DNA of 64,000 nucleotides from Lonicera japonica (lineage: Eukaryota; Streptophyta; Magnoliopsida; Dipsacales; Caprifoliaceae): positions 29,542,833 to 29,606,832 of the forward strand of contig CM038466.1 in the NCBI GenBank assembly GCA_021464415.1, given 5' to 3'. A model generated the notes under the pieces. That model had not been told where the DNA came from and made no database searches. It saw only the letters and a list, made by a program, of their open reading frames with translations. Position numbers and translations under genes: made by a program. Shown one piece after another: positions 1 to 11,900 of the stretch. How positions within the stretch are numbered: position 1 is the first letter of the stretch; every line of letters starts with the position of its first letter.

Positions 1-505
1 TGTATAGAAATTGGGATTTATAAAAGGAGCTAAAACAAGACCGATCCTATACGTAACTACGTAGCATAGCCAACCAACCAATCCCTCATATGCTAGGAGA
101 ACTCCTAATTGCCTAAGTGGGTGAAACGTTCCCTTTAAGAACCCAAACTTGTGAAACCTTAGGAGTTCTAAAATTCATATATCCTCCAAATTGCCTACCT
201 CTAGGGCCACCACTAAAACATAAAGCCTTAAGCTCATTGATAATCATAGTAGACTAAAAGACCAGAACTCTAATCCTATCCTTAAAATTGAAAGATCTAG
301 TGTCTGGTTTCGGTTTATATCTAGTAGGGATAAACTTTGGCCAATTTCGTGAAAACAAATTTCTTGCTCGCCATCAAAACTCTCTTAAGTGACGCTTGTG
401 ATTGCAAAAATATACCAAAAAGGTTGTGGTAATGTATGCTTATAAGATTCAAACGGGATCATTACTTGAACTTTTTCTTGTATTTGAGAAACTAACTTAG
501 GAATT
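1..505. other. No gene recognised
   Basis: AT-rich sequence with no reading frame I can support. It lies downstream (on the minus strand) of the gag-like remnant that starts at 1036, so it may be decayed retrotransposon interior, but I see no diagnostic motif. Confidence 0.4.
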
Positions 506-1036
506 CTAATAGCTTGGATTTGCATAATGCTCCCATAATGGTTTTCCCTTCACAAAGTTCTCTTCTGTGTCTACCTTAACAAAAGTCTGGTTTTCCTTGG
601 AATTCGAACTAGAAGTAAACTTATCAACCTTGACAAATTTAGCCATATCAAGTTCTCTTTCGAGTTGCATAACTTTAAGTTTAAGGCTATCATTGTCTTT
701 ACCCAAAGAGATAAGGTTGTCTTTTAACTTTTCATTCTCATTAAGGAGAGACTACCTTGTGAGTTCAAATTCAAACACTTTGACCAAGAATGTGCTTTTC
801 TTATCATTCAATTGGCCTATCAAACCCTCCCACTTTTTAATTTATTCCATCTTTTCATTAGAAATTTTCAGCTTTTTATTGAGATGGATTTCTCTCTTCT
901 TGGCCTTAATTAATTCTTCACACAACTGGTCATAGGCTATTTGAAAATCAAGTTCTTCTTCATCGGAAGCATCGCCTGACATGTGAGAGAAGTTAGAGTT
1001 GATGCTTTTACCTATAATAGCCAAACACAAGAACAA
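506..1036 (-). pseudogene. Copia-type gag C-terminal remnant
   Basis: Two minus-strand open segments (1036 to 842 and 706 to 506) are separated by stops. The first has an acidic stretch (GDASDEEELDFQ) followed by a charged helix of the kind LCEELIKAKK; the second is lysine/glutamate-rich and coiled-coil-like (LKLKVMQLERELDMAKFVKV) and ends in a VKGKPLW-like motif. This layout resembles the region C-terminal to the zinc knuckle in plant Copia/SIRE-type gag proteins. It lies directly downstream, on the same strand, of an LTR-like segment (about 1190-2160), which supports a retrotransposon origin. At least one in-frame stop separates the pieces, so it is not functional. No zinc knuckle is visible, so the lineage call is tentative. 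Confidence 0.45.
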
Positions 1037-1189
1037 AAATCAAGCAAAAACAATGCAAACCTAGGTTCTGAACTAACCCTAGCAACTTTAGGTAACCTCC
1101 TTTAATACCAGGCAAAAACGCTAGGGCGCGTGCGAAAGCGAATTAACTAATTAACCCTAGGTTTGTAATTCGGTAGTTGGATTCTCAAA

Positions 1190-2160
1190 AAGCAATTTCA
1201 ATCGATTCAAAAAGTAAACCCTAATAACCTATGGATTTTAATTTTAGAAAATATGTTTAATTTTTTGTAGTACACAGCAATTAATAAAGAAATTAAATAG
1301 ATAAGTAAACACTAGAATTAACAAGGTATCCCTGTAGTGCAGGACTAATCCTCAACAATCCACTATATGCACAAATGGTTACAGAATAGATTAATCATAA
1401 ATCACACACACTTACAAAACTTGAATCGTATAAACTGCCTGCAAAAGTATCCACCTTCTGTGCTTATAGTCCTCCTATCTGAATCACACGAACAGGTTCA
1501 CAATGAATCATTCGCCACGGTATCACACTGTTCTTTAACTCCATTTGCGAATCACACGCACTTTGAGATATGATTTGTTCTTTAATGAAAGAACGCTTAC
1601 TTTTGTATGAATAAAAAATCCTAAGGTGGATTTTATGTTTTGAGGTTTTGATCTCTCTCTAAGATGTAAAAAACTCTTTTAAAATAGATAAAAAGGTGTG
1701 TTTTTTTACTTAAGGCAATGGGTTTTATTTATAGGAAAAATCTTGAGTTAGAAACCTTTTTGGATTAAAAAAGTATCTTTAAAAAGGAAATTTTACGATA
1801 AAAATATTCAGCCCAGAATTTATAGTCGGACTAGTCCACATTAGCACAATGTATACCGGTCCACCTTTTCCTGCTGGATCGGTCAAAGAAGACCAATGTG
1901 TACCGGTCCACTAGCAAGGAAATCAAATTCCATGGAAAACCTCAAATATAGCCAAACTGGTCCAACACCCAAACCATGTTCTGATCCGAATTGGTCTTAT
2001 TCAAAAATTCTTTGAAAACTTTTTAAAATTGATTTGAAAACACTTCAAAATAAACTTTCATGAAAGGAACCACCTTAGAAAGAATCAAATTCACATGCCA
2101 ATGCTTACAAAATTTTTCTTGAATTAATTTTCACTGCATCATTTCACTAGCTTAGCTTGC
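1190..2160 (-). mobile_element. LTR fragment (ACCGGT-repeat family), minus orientation
   Basis: Read on the minus strand, this segment matches the plus-strand segment at 58460-59330. Both carry repeated GTGGACCGGTACAC-like motifs (here near 1850-1910), then a CTATAAATAAA TATA-like box (minus, near 1727), then a conserved GGATTAGTC-TGCAC block (near 1340) and an ATTAAACATATTTTC block (near 1255). U3-TATA-R/U5 order fits an LTR. Ends and target duplication were not resolved. The gag-like remnant follows on the same strand. Confidence 0.6.
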
Positions 2161-2790
2161 CTGTAGATCTTCAGATATAATCTCGAATGACTCAAACAAT
2201 TTACAAGTAAACATGTTTTTGTCGAAGGTATAAAGCTAACCAAAATATAGACTTTACATTAAGCTCCTCCCTTAGCTGGTTCTTGTCCCCCCCCCCCCCC
2301 CGTCCAGCTTTTTTTAGGCCCTCATCCCGGGCCCTCAGAAGAGAAACCCTCATATTATCTAGAACAATGAAATTCTGGGTAGCATACTAAGAATACAATG
2401 TTAACAACAGATTGAAAAGGAAATGATAGATTTAATGTTAGGATACACGATCAATGGAAGAACAGTGATAGTGATCATACTAAGTCTATGAACTTACAAG
2501 TGTGTGATCAGGAATTTACATTCATAAAATCCTAGAGGCTCATTCCTTAGTTGGAGGTAGGGAGCTTGGGCATGCTTTATTACGTCAAAAGCCTTGATGA
2601 AGCTATATACGATAATGGCCACCACTAAAAGATTTTGTAGAAGGAGTTAAACTTTAGAAACTCCATTCCTTGGTAGTGGAAGGTCAAACGCTAGTCAGTT
2701 GCCAGCTCATCTTCATTTAGTTCGACGTCAGAAGATTGGTCCTGCTCAATTGTGACATCGGCAATGACCTCTCTAAGATGCACCCTTTTA
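2161..2790. other. No gene recognised; 15-C homopolymer
   Basis: Contains an uninterrupted C run at 2287-2301, a likely sequencing or assembly weak point, followed by a GC-richer patch. No supported reading frame. Confidence 0.4.
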
Positions 2791-3042
2791 TCAGCAGGGG
2801 GAGGGGGAATGAGACTTACTCAAGTCCTTCCTAAACTTATATCGGTTGTGTTCCTTCATTTTCCTTTTTTTCCTAGCCCCACTGGCAACAGCTTGGAGAC
2901 TGGCCTCCAGATTCCTCTTCCTTGAAGGTATATCAACAATATCCTCAAGGCCCCCAAATAGCTCAAGGATCTTTGGGTCGGTGGGCGTGTTTGAGCTGTT
3001 ATTCAGAAGGGAGTTAATGTGTACATCGATGCCTTTATCCAT
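2791..3042 (-). CDS. Unrecognised 83-codon open frame, basic C-terminus
   Basis: Minus-strand frame from an ATG at 3042 to a stop at 2791. The product would be 83 residues, with a neutral N-terminal half (ILELFGGLEDIVDIPSRKR) and a strongly basic C-terminal half (ARKKRKMKEHNRYKFRKD) that looks like a nuclear localisation or nucleic-acid-binding tail. I do not recognise the family. It lies among retrotransposon fragments of the same orientation, so a piece of a decayed retroelement protein is as likely as a gene. No promoter or splice context was identified. Confidence 0.2.
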   Translation of the reverse strand: MDKGIDVHINSLLNNSSNTPTDPKILELFGGLEDIVDIPSRKRNLEASLQAVASGARKKRKMKEHNRYKFRKDLSKSHSPSPC

Positions 3043-3337
3043 AGTAAGAGAAGTGCCAGGAGCTTATGGATCAGTGGTGAACTGACTAGTTAATTTGACT
3101 TTAGCCTTAACTTCGGCTCTTTCCCTTACCACAATCCAAGAAGTAGGGATGACAACCTGAGGTGTAGGTCAGACCTTGACTTTATACTTATCTTTAAATT
3201 TATTGGGCCTCTCCTCGGGGTCTACCCAGTCAGGCTGATTGGGCCTTTCCTTTATTTAGTCTTTGTCAACCGGATTGTACCCGAGCAAATTATGACAGCT
3301 CAGAGATGGTCATCCACACGAGTCAAACAAGCTGCAT

Positions 3338-4673
3338 TGTAGTGTTAGTAAATTAGGGCAGTAATCATGCATCGCATACACTAATTTACGCACTAATCAT
3401 TGAATCCTATGATCTATGCAGTTCAATAAAATCGACAGATGACATACCTTAATCGAGATTTGATGTCAATGAAACGAACATGATGGATCTGATCCTTCTG
3501 TTGTTGTCGTCCTTAGCGTAGAAAACATGACGCCTCTACGGTATGCACACACGAACGAGATGAGATCTTGCTTGGTGTACTAGCGCCCTCTAGGGTTCTC
3601 TCTGCTATTTCGAATTTTCTTGCCTCTCTCAATTTCATTGACGGCCAAGAAGAACAAAGGTTCCCTTTTATAAGGGAACCCTAGTGAGAACCCTAAGCAA
3701 CAAACGAACTGGGCCCAAGTCCAACTTGGCCCGTTTTAATTCGTTTTGATCCAACTCGTTTTGGTGTGCGACCTTGTAGGTTTTACACTCTTTGGCCGTA
3801 CAATTAAAACCCGTTTTATTATACGAACAGTAAGCGATTTCTAGTAAAACATTACTATTATCCAAAGGGTATAAAGGTCAAAAACGACACAACCTTAAAT
3901 TGATATTTCACACATTAACTCCTTTTGTCAATCGATATCTAGATTGAACACAAGACTAGGCAAGTGTCATTCTTGTATAGTTCAATCTTTATTTCTTGAT
4001 CTCTAAGTATAATTAATCCAAAACAAATGACATCTCATTTGTGCATGGCCATGCAATATTAATTACACTTATCAAGGGGCCCAACGATATCTCTCTCAAT
4101 ATATGAGAGTGACAAATCCCATCTTGATCAACCACATACCTCTACATAGTTCATAGTATGCTCGGTCATCATCTTTATAATTACTCGGTCAAGAGCAACG
4201 TTTGATAATGCCTGACATGCTAATCCCTATGTTGGTAACCATGGCGATCTCAGGTCTGAGGATAATACGATATCACAAATGGGGAACATCACTGATGACA
4301 TTATGTAACACTCCTCGCAGTGTCCCCAAAGCGGGTCAGTCCAATACTTTATTCCCTAACAAGTATCAGTATGTTCAGCTTGATATCTCCATATCCATGA
4401 CTTGTGGAACATAGTCATCAGCTGACCCATACTCTAATCATTATATCAATGTGATCCTAGGTTATTGATACATGATTAGGGACATCTAAACAATATTATT
4501 ATTACATTACTAGCATCCCACAATCTAGTCACGTACTTGATGAACTAGTATTAATAAATATTATTTACAAGAGATTATAAAGTAAAATAAATAAACTTTA
4601 TTAATAACAATAAGCATAAGATATCCAAGTACAAATCATAATCTATGAATAGTCCTAGGACATATCTCTTTCA
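3338..4673 (-). mobile_element. Probable solo LTR or LTR remnant, minus orientation
   Basis: On the minus strand the segment begins TGAAAGAGATATGTCCTAGG (at 4673), a start typical of plant Copia LTRs. It carries a TATAAAA box at about 3672 followed by a CT/GA-rich leader-like stretch, and ends ...ACACTACA at 3338. TG...CA ends and TATA position fit an LTR of about 1.34 kb. I could not find a matching 5-bp target duplication or a primer site, so the boundaries are provisional. Confidence 0.45.
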
Positions 4674-5758
4674 TGTAGTTGATAACAAAGTTGATGGAGT
4701 GGAAGTTAAACACCGAATTGCTTGGTCTTTGGGGGAAAACTGCACAGAGCAAGTGCAAATAGTTAGACAAATACCGAACACAAAATTATCAAGCACAAAA
4801 ATAACAAGAATCCCTACTAACGTGGTCATCATGCGCCTCGTTATTTTATAGATATCCCCACCATCCCATTTGCCTCAATTATCACCATTTCCCCTCGTTA
4901 CCCTTTTTCAAACTTAGTTAAACATTTAACCAAATCTAAAACCCTAATAGGAGCTCTGAAGCAGTAACAATTAAGAACCGTCTCTTGGGTAATTGTAAAA
5001 GAATAACATAAAAACTCCATATGGGTCAAATTAAACTCAACTTTTTATTGAAAGTAGTACAACCTAGAACTACCTTCACCATATTCGGACTCATCTGGCA
5101 TAAAGCTATATTACACTTCTGTAGCATATCACACAACTATGGACCTAAAGGCAATATAAGTTCAGCTTGTTCAAAAAGCACGGTGTATATCCCTATCACG
5201 CCATCCCTGGTATCAATAATGAGCTCCTTATTCCCCTCTGGGAGCCTCACCATACAATTATCTCGGATAAAACCGCCAGGAGAAAATAGCAAACTTTTCA
5301 TCATAAAAAATAATGAATTTAGCCATTTTTTCTTTTTAGGGCTGTTCTAGGGTTAAGATTTCATAAATCGAAAGAGGAAAAATTAAAAATTAGATGAGGA
5401 GTTGAGGGACTTACAGTAGTTACTTCATCTTTCTATAAAATGAAATCGCAAGGGGGCACTTAGATTTGTTAAATCGCATAGTTATTTTCTTGCAAAGGAA
5501 AGCTGGGAGAAGGAACAAAATTGGGAACGAAAAATATAAAGTCAATAAAAATGAAATTTGTTTTGTTTAAGTTGAATTTCGACGATTTTCTCCTTGGAAT
5601 CTGTTCCTACTCATGATGAGAAGCATTAAATGCACAACCTGCCACCTTTTGCCATTTTTTCAAAGTGACATTTAATTAGAGAGTGCCACCTAGCACAATG
5701 TGGGCCATGTAACTAGGCATAAGTGTCCAACCTCCAGGTGTAATCTAAGCTCAAAAAC
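4674..5758. other. No gene recognised; upstream flank of a gypsy 3' LTR
   Basis: AT-rich sequence with only short chance frames. It abuts a polypurine-tract-like motif at 5759-5768, so it may be the decayed 3' internal region of that retrotransposon. Confidence 0.35.
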
Positions 5759-6411
5759 TTGGGGGCAGTTGAAAGGAATAAATGTATTGGATTCGAGGTC
5801 TATCATGTACAATGATTAAGCTCCTGGACTGCGATCGAGCTTAGTATGTAAGCTTTTTGTAGCCATTTAAGGCTTAATTGATACTTTACATCAGTAGAAT
5901 GAGGTGTGGCTAGCATGCCCATAAGTAATAACCACTCCACCACTACTCAGCAACCATCTGCCATTATCTCCACTCCTTCCAATATAGGGATTAATGTTTA
6001 TCATATTGTAACAATTAGTCCCTTGCATCTATAAAAGGAACTAGCCCTTAGCATTTCATATTATCATAAAATTAGCCAAGCATAAATGTATTTTTGCAAC
6101 CATCATCAATAAAATATCCAAGTCATCACCAAAGGGTTGATGTAAACCAGACTACTTACCATCCACTTGGCAAGGAGAAACCGCCCTTATCAAAATCTTG
6201 TGTGTTCTTCTTACTTACTCATTTACACTTTTTGTGTATTATTTTTCATGTGAGCAACATTCTTTCCCTAAGATTTGTTGACTTTACAGAAGATTATGCA
6301 TATCTAAAAACAATCATTTTTTCAAACAAACACGATTTAAACCCTTTATTTTTATATTTCGACTACTTAAGCCATTCTTAATATTCTTGATTAAGAAAGC
6401 TTTTTATTTTT
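5759..6411 (+). mobile_element. Polypurine tract and 3' LTR fragment (Ty3/gypsy-like), cut by gap
   Basis: The motif ACTTGGGGGCAG at about 5757-5768 matches the polypurine tract that precedes many plant gypsy 3' LTRs. An LTR-like sequence starting TGAAAGG follows at 5770, with a TATAAAAGG box at about 6032 and a run into the assembly gap at 6412. The right end and target duplication are missing because of the gap. Confidence 0.5.
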
Positions 6412-6511
6412 NNNNNNNNNNNNNNNNNNNNNNNNNNNNNNNNNNNNNNNNNNNNNNNNNNNNNNNNNNNNNNNNNNNNNNNNNNNNNNNNNNNNNNNNN
6501 NNNNNNNNNNN
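6412..6511. other. Assembly gap (100 N)
   Basis: Exactly 100 N characters, the conventional placeholder for a gap of unknown size. It truncates the LTR fragment on its left. Confidence 0.99.
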
Positions 6512-7029
6512 TTGAGGTGATCTTTTGGGTCCACAGAAAAGCTTATTTCAGGAATCTAATCTTCCTAGAAGGAAGTATCTCAAATTCTGGACTAAAAATT
6601 CTTAGAAATTCGACGAAGTCATCGCGTTAATGTTGTCGAAATGAACAACTAATAGTGATTGCCTATTTGTGCTTAGTTTCGACATAGTAGTATTCTGAAA
6701 TTGCCTTTGTCCAAAACACAAAAGTTGTAGATTGCTTAAAAATCTAGACCCCAACAAGAATGGAAACTCAATCTGGAGAGGAAAAAAGAAGTTACGCTTC
6801 CCCAAGTTATCCCAAAATTATGAAGTCAAGTAAATTGAAAATTTGTAATCTACATCCCGATTTCAACTCGAACCACCCGAAATGACTTACGGTCATTCTA
6901 ACAAGCTTAAATACACCAAAATGACTTATTGGAAGTCTCCGAACCCTGTCGCTCCTTTCAGAACTGTATTTCACTATTCAGAGCTCGAAATCGCCTTAAT
7001 CGCAATTTTTGAACACGATAAGCTTGAGA
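6512..7029. other. No gene recognised
   Basis: Sequence between the gap and the TTTAG target duplication of the compact LTR element. Only short chance frames. Confidence 0.4.
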
Positions 7030-7280
7030 TTTAGTGTGGCGCCCCAAAGTTGGCTAAAAACAAAAAATCGCGTAAGACCAAAACTTACGATTAAGAGCCA
7101 ATATTAATTCGGACCACCCAAATTCTAAACAATCACTCATACGAGTGTAAGTGGACTTATATGACTGCTACGGAGTGCTAGAACACTCGAGACTCTTCAA
7201 TACAAGATTTCACCACCCAAGGTGAAATTTTATGAATGAATGAATGCAACTACGAGAAAACGAAAAAACAGGGTGTTACA

Positions 7281-7293
7281 ACCTCCCCTCCTT
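7281..7293 (-). promoter_or_regulatory. Polypurine tract of the compact LTR element
   Basis: Minus-strand AAGGAGGGGAGGT immediately upstream of the minus-strand 3' LTR start (TGTAACACCC at 7280). This is the expected place for plus-strand DNA priming. Confidence 0.8.
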
Positions 7294-8720
7294 AAACAAA
7301 TTTTGTCCTCGAAATTCCAACAGGAGGAGTACAAGAGAAAAGAATGCACAGGTACGGATTCCCACTTGGTCTCCCCTCCTTAAAAGAGGAACCACGACTA
7401 CAAATGAAGCAAAACTCAATCCAAGAATTAAAATGAAAGGAACGATAACTAGATAGACAATATGGACTACCGGCCAAGAAATTTTATGTACCGAATGCAC
7501 AATCTTCAATCCACAAATCCAAAGTATCATATACCAAACCAAAATAAACGGAGCGATCTCCATGACTAATAAGAAAACAACAATAAGGATAGAACCCTTT
7601 ATCTTATTTTTGAAGTAAAGATCATCAATACTATAAGGCTAACCTATGATCTAGAATTCAAAACGGAACAACTCGAAGTATATCGGAATGCTAATCCCAA
7701 AATTGTCAAGGATCTCAAGGCATATCTACAAATCCAATGTATCAAGTACCAGGTTAAAAATAAGAAAACCAAGATGCATCCATAAATAATATCCAAATCC
7801 AAAGTAACAAGTCTCACAATCAAGTTCATACGAATCCCACGTAACAGTACTCAGGAAAACAGATACAATCATGCTAAACCAAGTCTTCCAAAATCCAAAG
7901 ATTACCAAATTCGGGATTCACCATTAGAATCAAAGAAACATATCCAGTGAAGACAAGGAATGGGACTGGCCACTAACACTAGTAAGCCACATTTCACTTT
8001 CTGTTGGCGACAGAAGACCGTTGATTTATAAGTTAGTCATCCGTTGATCAGGTGGCTGACTAAAATATAACTCGATAATCGTCCATTGCTAACTTGGTAA
8101 GAAAACTTATCCCGAGTTTAAAACACATTTTCAAGAAAAGAATATTGGAATCACAAGGAAACAACACAATTATAACACAGTTCATCACAAAATAAGCTAT
8201 AAGATGGGAAACATATATATGGAATGAGGAAAAGAAGGAACAGCTCTCCTCGAGGCAAACGCTCGCCAGAGAAATACTTACGCAATTACTCACAAATATT
8301 TGGACCAAGGTCCTACTACGCTTCCGCTGCACTACACTGATTAAATAACTATCCTCTCGTCTAAGAGGATAACTATGGCAATGTCTATGGATAGGAGAAC
8401 CTCCTTGGTCCCCCCATGATTAACTCTCGATGATAACGGATTAACAAACGGCTTCCTGTCGCTAACAACCCACTCAGAACCACTTGTCCTAAGAGGACAA
8501 TACTCCCCTCGTACTCACGATAGAAGGAATTACAACACTCATAATGCTGAAATGAATCCTCCCGAAGCAATTTAATTGCAAAATGAACAAGAAACAAGGG
8601 TTTACTACATAATCGGATGATCTCTAATGTAAACAATGCGAGACTAAATCGGAAGATACTCGAGTCACTCACTGAAATGCGGTGTCTACCATGACCCCCG
8701 CGAAGAAAATTGGACCTATA

Positions 8721-8732
8721 CCTTTGATACCA
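8721..8732 (-). promoter_or_regulatory. tRNA-Met-type primer binding site
   Basis: Minus-strand TGGTATCAAAGG, three nucleotides inside the minus-strand 5' LTR. It differs from the canonical plant initiator-Met site TGGTATCAGAGC at two positions. Confidence 0.75.
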
Positions 8733-8986
8733 ACTTGTGACACCCCAAAGTTGGCTAAAAACAAGAAATCGCATAAGAGCAAAACTTATGATTTAAGAGC
8801 CAATATTGATTCGGACCACCCGAATCACTAAACGATCACTTATACGAGTGTAAGTGGATTCATATGACTACTACGGAGTGCTAGAACACTACGAAACTCT
8901 TCAATACAAGATTTCACCACCCAAGGTGAAATTTATGAACGAATGAAGGCAATACGAGAAAACGAAGAACGGGGTATTACATTTAG

Positions 8987-11900
8987 GAACAGGTGTTACA
9001 ATTATAATCAATTTAATAATGTTAAAACAATAGGTATGAACTATAAAGATTATCAAACAAGAAACTTTACATAAAGAACTTAAGCACTCACTCACAAATG
9101 AATTAACGAGTCTACGAAAGCTTAGTTTGTTAACTACTCCTTTTTCTTTTATTTCTTAAGCCCTTTGTCTTCATTGATATGCCATTGTGGTTATGCTATG
9201 ATCAAGTTGTTGTGTGTGATGTAAGAATAAGATGATTGTAAACTTGTAAGAGAATGATCTCGGTTCCGGCTCGACGTTTTGTCCACATATGATAGAAGTA
9301 GTTGTGGCTATTACTTTAAAACAACAACTTAGTTAAATTACACATACTTAATGTTATTGTTATTATCAAAACAAGATTAGTGCCTTTTAGGTCAACAGAT
9401 TCCTTATTCAAATAGTCAACAGTTTTCTCGAGCTCTTTGAAGTCTTGATATAATGTATCCATATGAACATACTATTAAAAATCCTTTCAAGGAATTGTTT
9501 ATAAAGACACCTGGGCAAATGAGATTATTTTCCCTTCTTTAGAAAAATATTTGCTAAGGCAATTGTACCACACATTTTTCTGGAATGGTTAATTAAGTTC
9601 ATATAATTAACATTTTGCTTGCATTGAATATGTACTCTTTGACTTTTCTTCAGACAAAATGAATCCTATCGGATTTTCATATAAAGTTAAAGTCTAACTT
9701 CTCGTATAAATTAACAGTTTCACAACTTTATTTTTGCATTGTGGGTCCCAAGCCAGGTAAAGGAGGAGGGAGGAAGTTACTGGTTGACTTTTGTTGCATA
9801 CAGAAAGGGAAAATATGTAAGTTATTTTACTTTATAGAGCATTATCTGATTGGATTTCACTACAACATTTTTTTCTTGTTCGTATAGTACATGCGTTTTA
9901 TTATGAATAGTGGAGCATGAAAGTAAATCCAACTTTAGATTTTCTTTCTATATATATATGTTACATCCGCTAGTTAAGACTTATGCTAGACTTTTGTTGG
10001 AATTTTATTAAAATGAATCTGATGATATGTTGAAGCGCGGTTTAAATGATCAAATTATGATGTTTAAATACATCTACCACCAAAGCTTCAGGTGATCCAC
10101 ACACTCACCCCTCCCCCCCCCCAAAAAAAGTTATTGAGTAAGGTTAATTATAGGTTCACCAATAACGAATATTTATCCATACTTTTGAAGTACAAAATGA
10201 AGAATATATTATATACAATGTTGTACTTAATTTCAATCTATATATTTTCTTTCCCTCCTTCTCTTTTGTGTGCTTGTTTACAAATGCTTATAACTGTGAG
10301 TTTTGTTGCAGTTTTAACCTATATATATATATATCCTCCCATCTCCCTCTCTCTCGTGTGACGTTGAGTTTTTTTAGTCTATTACCAGTTGCCTTAGAAG
10401 GGTGGTGGAGAATTTGATTCCACTATTTGTTTAACTATTATTTTGTAATACCATATAGTATCAATCAGTTCTTTGTTGCAGTTAATAGAGAAAATTGAAA
10501 GTTTGATACTCCATGAGCTCTATATGATACAATAACCCAAGCTATTATTTTCTGCATCACGAAGTGGGAGGTAATATTTTACTTGTGTATATGTTTTTGC
10601 TTTATAGTTGTGTGCTATCTAATGTGTAGTAACCAAGTTTCATGGCTTATTAAGATTTGAAATTTTTACATAATTGTTGAATCATGATGCGGAAAATATG
10701 GATTACATAAAAATGATAATAATACATAAGTAATATGTTAAAAATTATAATAAGTGATATACGAAAAAGAAAAGACATTATATCATGTAAAATGAATGTC
10801 CGAGGTCATGTTTATACACTGTTGAATTTAGTAAAAAATACATTCCTCCTTGATAGAAATGTGGATATCATTACTACAATCTTAATTTTTGACTCCCAAC
10901 ACTGTTAATAATGAAAAAATAGTGTAGTTATAAAAGAAAATCACATGCAATTATGAATATAGAGTCGGAGAGATGAATTTGATCACACTTGTTTCAACAT
11001 TTAAATTCCTTACTTGATTTTTATAATAAACATTTTTGTGCTAATAATAATTGCTTTATGCATGAATTAGGTTTTCAAATTTGGAAATAGGATCAAACAA
11101 TGACATCACTATATAGTTAGGTTTTTGCTCATTTTATTGCGATTATGATGGCTACCGGGATATAGTAACTGTTAATTTCATGTTTTTTCTTTTCATGTTT
11201 CGTAGCTGGAAAAGTATTTGACTGAAGTCACTACTGGAAAAACAAATTTTTATTTACTATTTTGGTTTAGCGAAACAAATAAATAATTAACATAAAAAAA
11301 ATTTTTTTTTTTGTTAATTAATAGCATGATGAATTAATATGAGAAGCAACATGGCTATACAAACCCACTGGAGCGAGTATTTTATTGGAATTATGTCAAC
11401 AACTATACAACTTGGTAAGCCGCAACAATGCAGGTATCTCACGGAATTTGGCTAGGATACTAAGCATGCTGGGAACATTCATCTTGTTTCAAAGGTTTAC
11501 ATATATATGGATTTTTTGTTAACCTTTTTCTTAATTATACATGATCAATTTCTCTATTTTTTCTTTTAACTACTATACGTATGTAACAGTGCATACTAGA
11601 AAAGAACTTGGAACATAGTCTATTTGTTCCCTACGCGTACTACTTTATTTGTAATGTGTTGCACGAATCGCTCAGACGACACCCTCGAATGCTCCCCAGT
11701 TACTTTTCTTTACTGTACAAGCTCTGATCTTTCTTAAAATCTTCGAGCATAGTCCTTCAAAAATAGCAAATGAATATAATGTTAACTGACATGCAATTGT
11801 TGTAGGTAGACTTATATTTAGGCTCGGCGGTGTAATATGCTACATACAATGACATTATCCTTTATTATCCTTACTTACTCTTGCAATTTGAAAAGTGCTA

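Larger units (their letters stand above)
7035..8981 (-). mobile_element. Complete compact non-autonomous LTR retrotransposon
   Basis: Two direct repeats of 246 bp (7035-7280 and 8736-8981) bound a 1455-bp interior. The element is flanked by a perfect 5-bp duplication TTTAG (7030-7034 and 8982-8986). It is oriented on the minus strand: after the minus-strand 5' LTR comes TGGTATCAAAGG (8732-8721), close to the plant initiator-Met primer site TGGTATCAGAGC. Just before the minus-strand 3' LTR is a purine tract AAGGAGGGGAGGT (7293-7281), preceded by a CGAGGACAAAATT-like block typical of the end of Del/Tekay-type gypsy elements. LTRs start TGTAAYACCC and end in CACA. There is no gag, protease, RT or integrase, so it must have depended on a partner element. 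A minus frame of 129 codons (8774-8385) spans the primer site and is not convincing as a gene. Confidence 0.92.

Noticed and set aside
7276..8774. Several 60-130 codon frames inside the compact LTR element
   Set aside because: They cross LTR, primer site or polypurine tract and show no domain.
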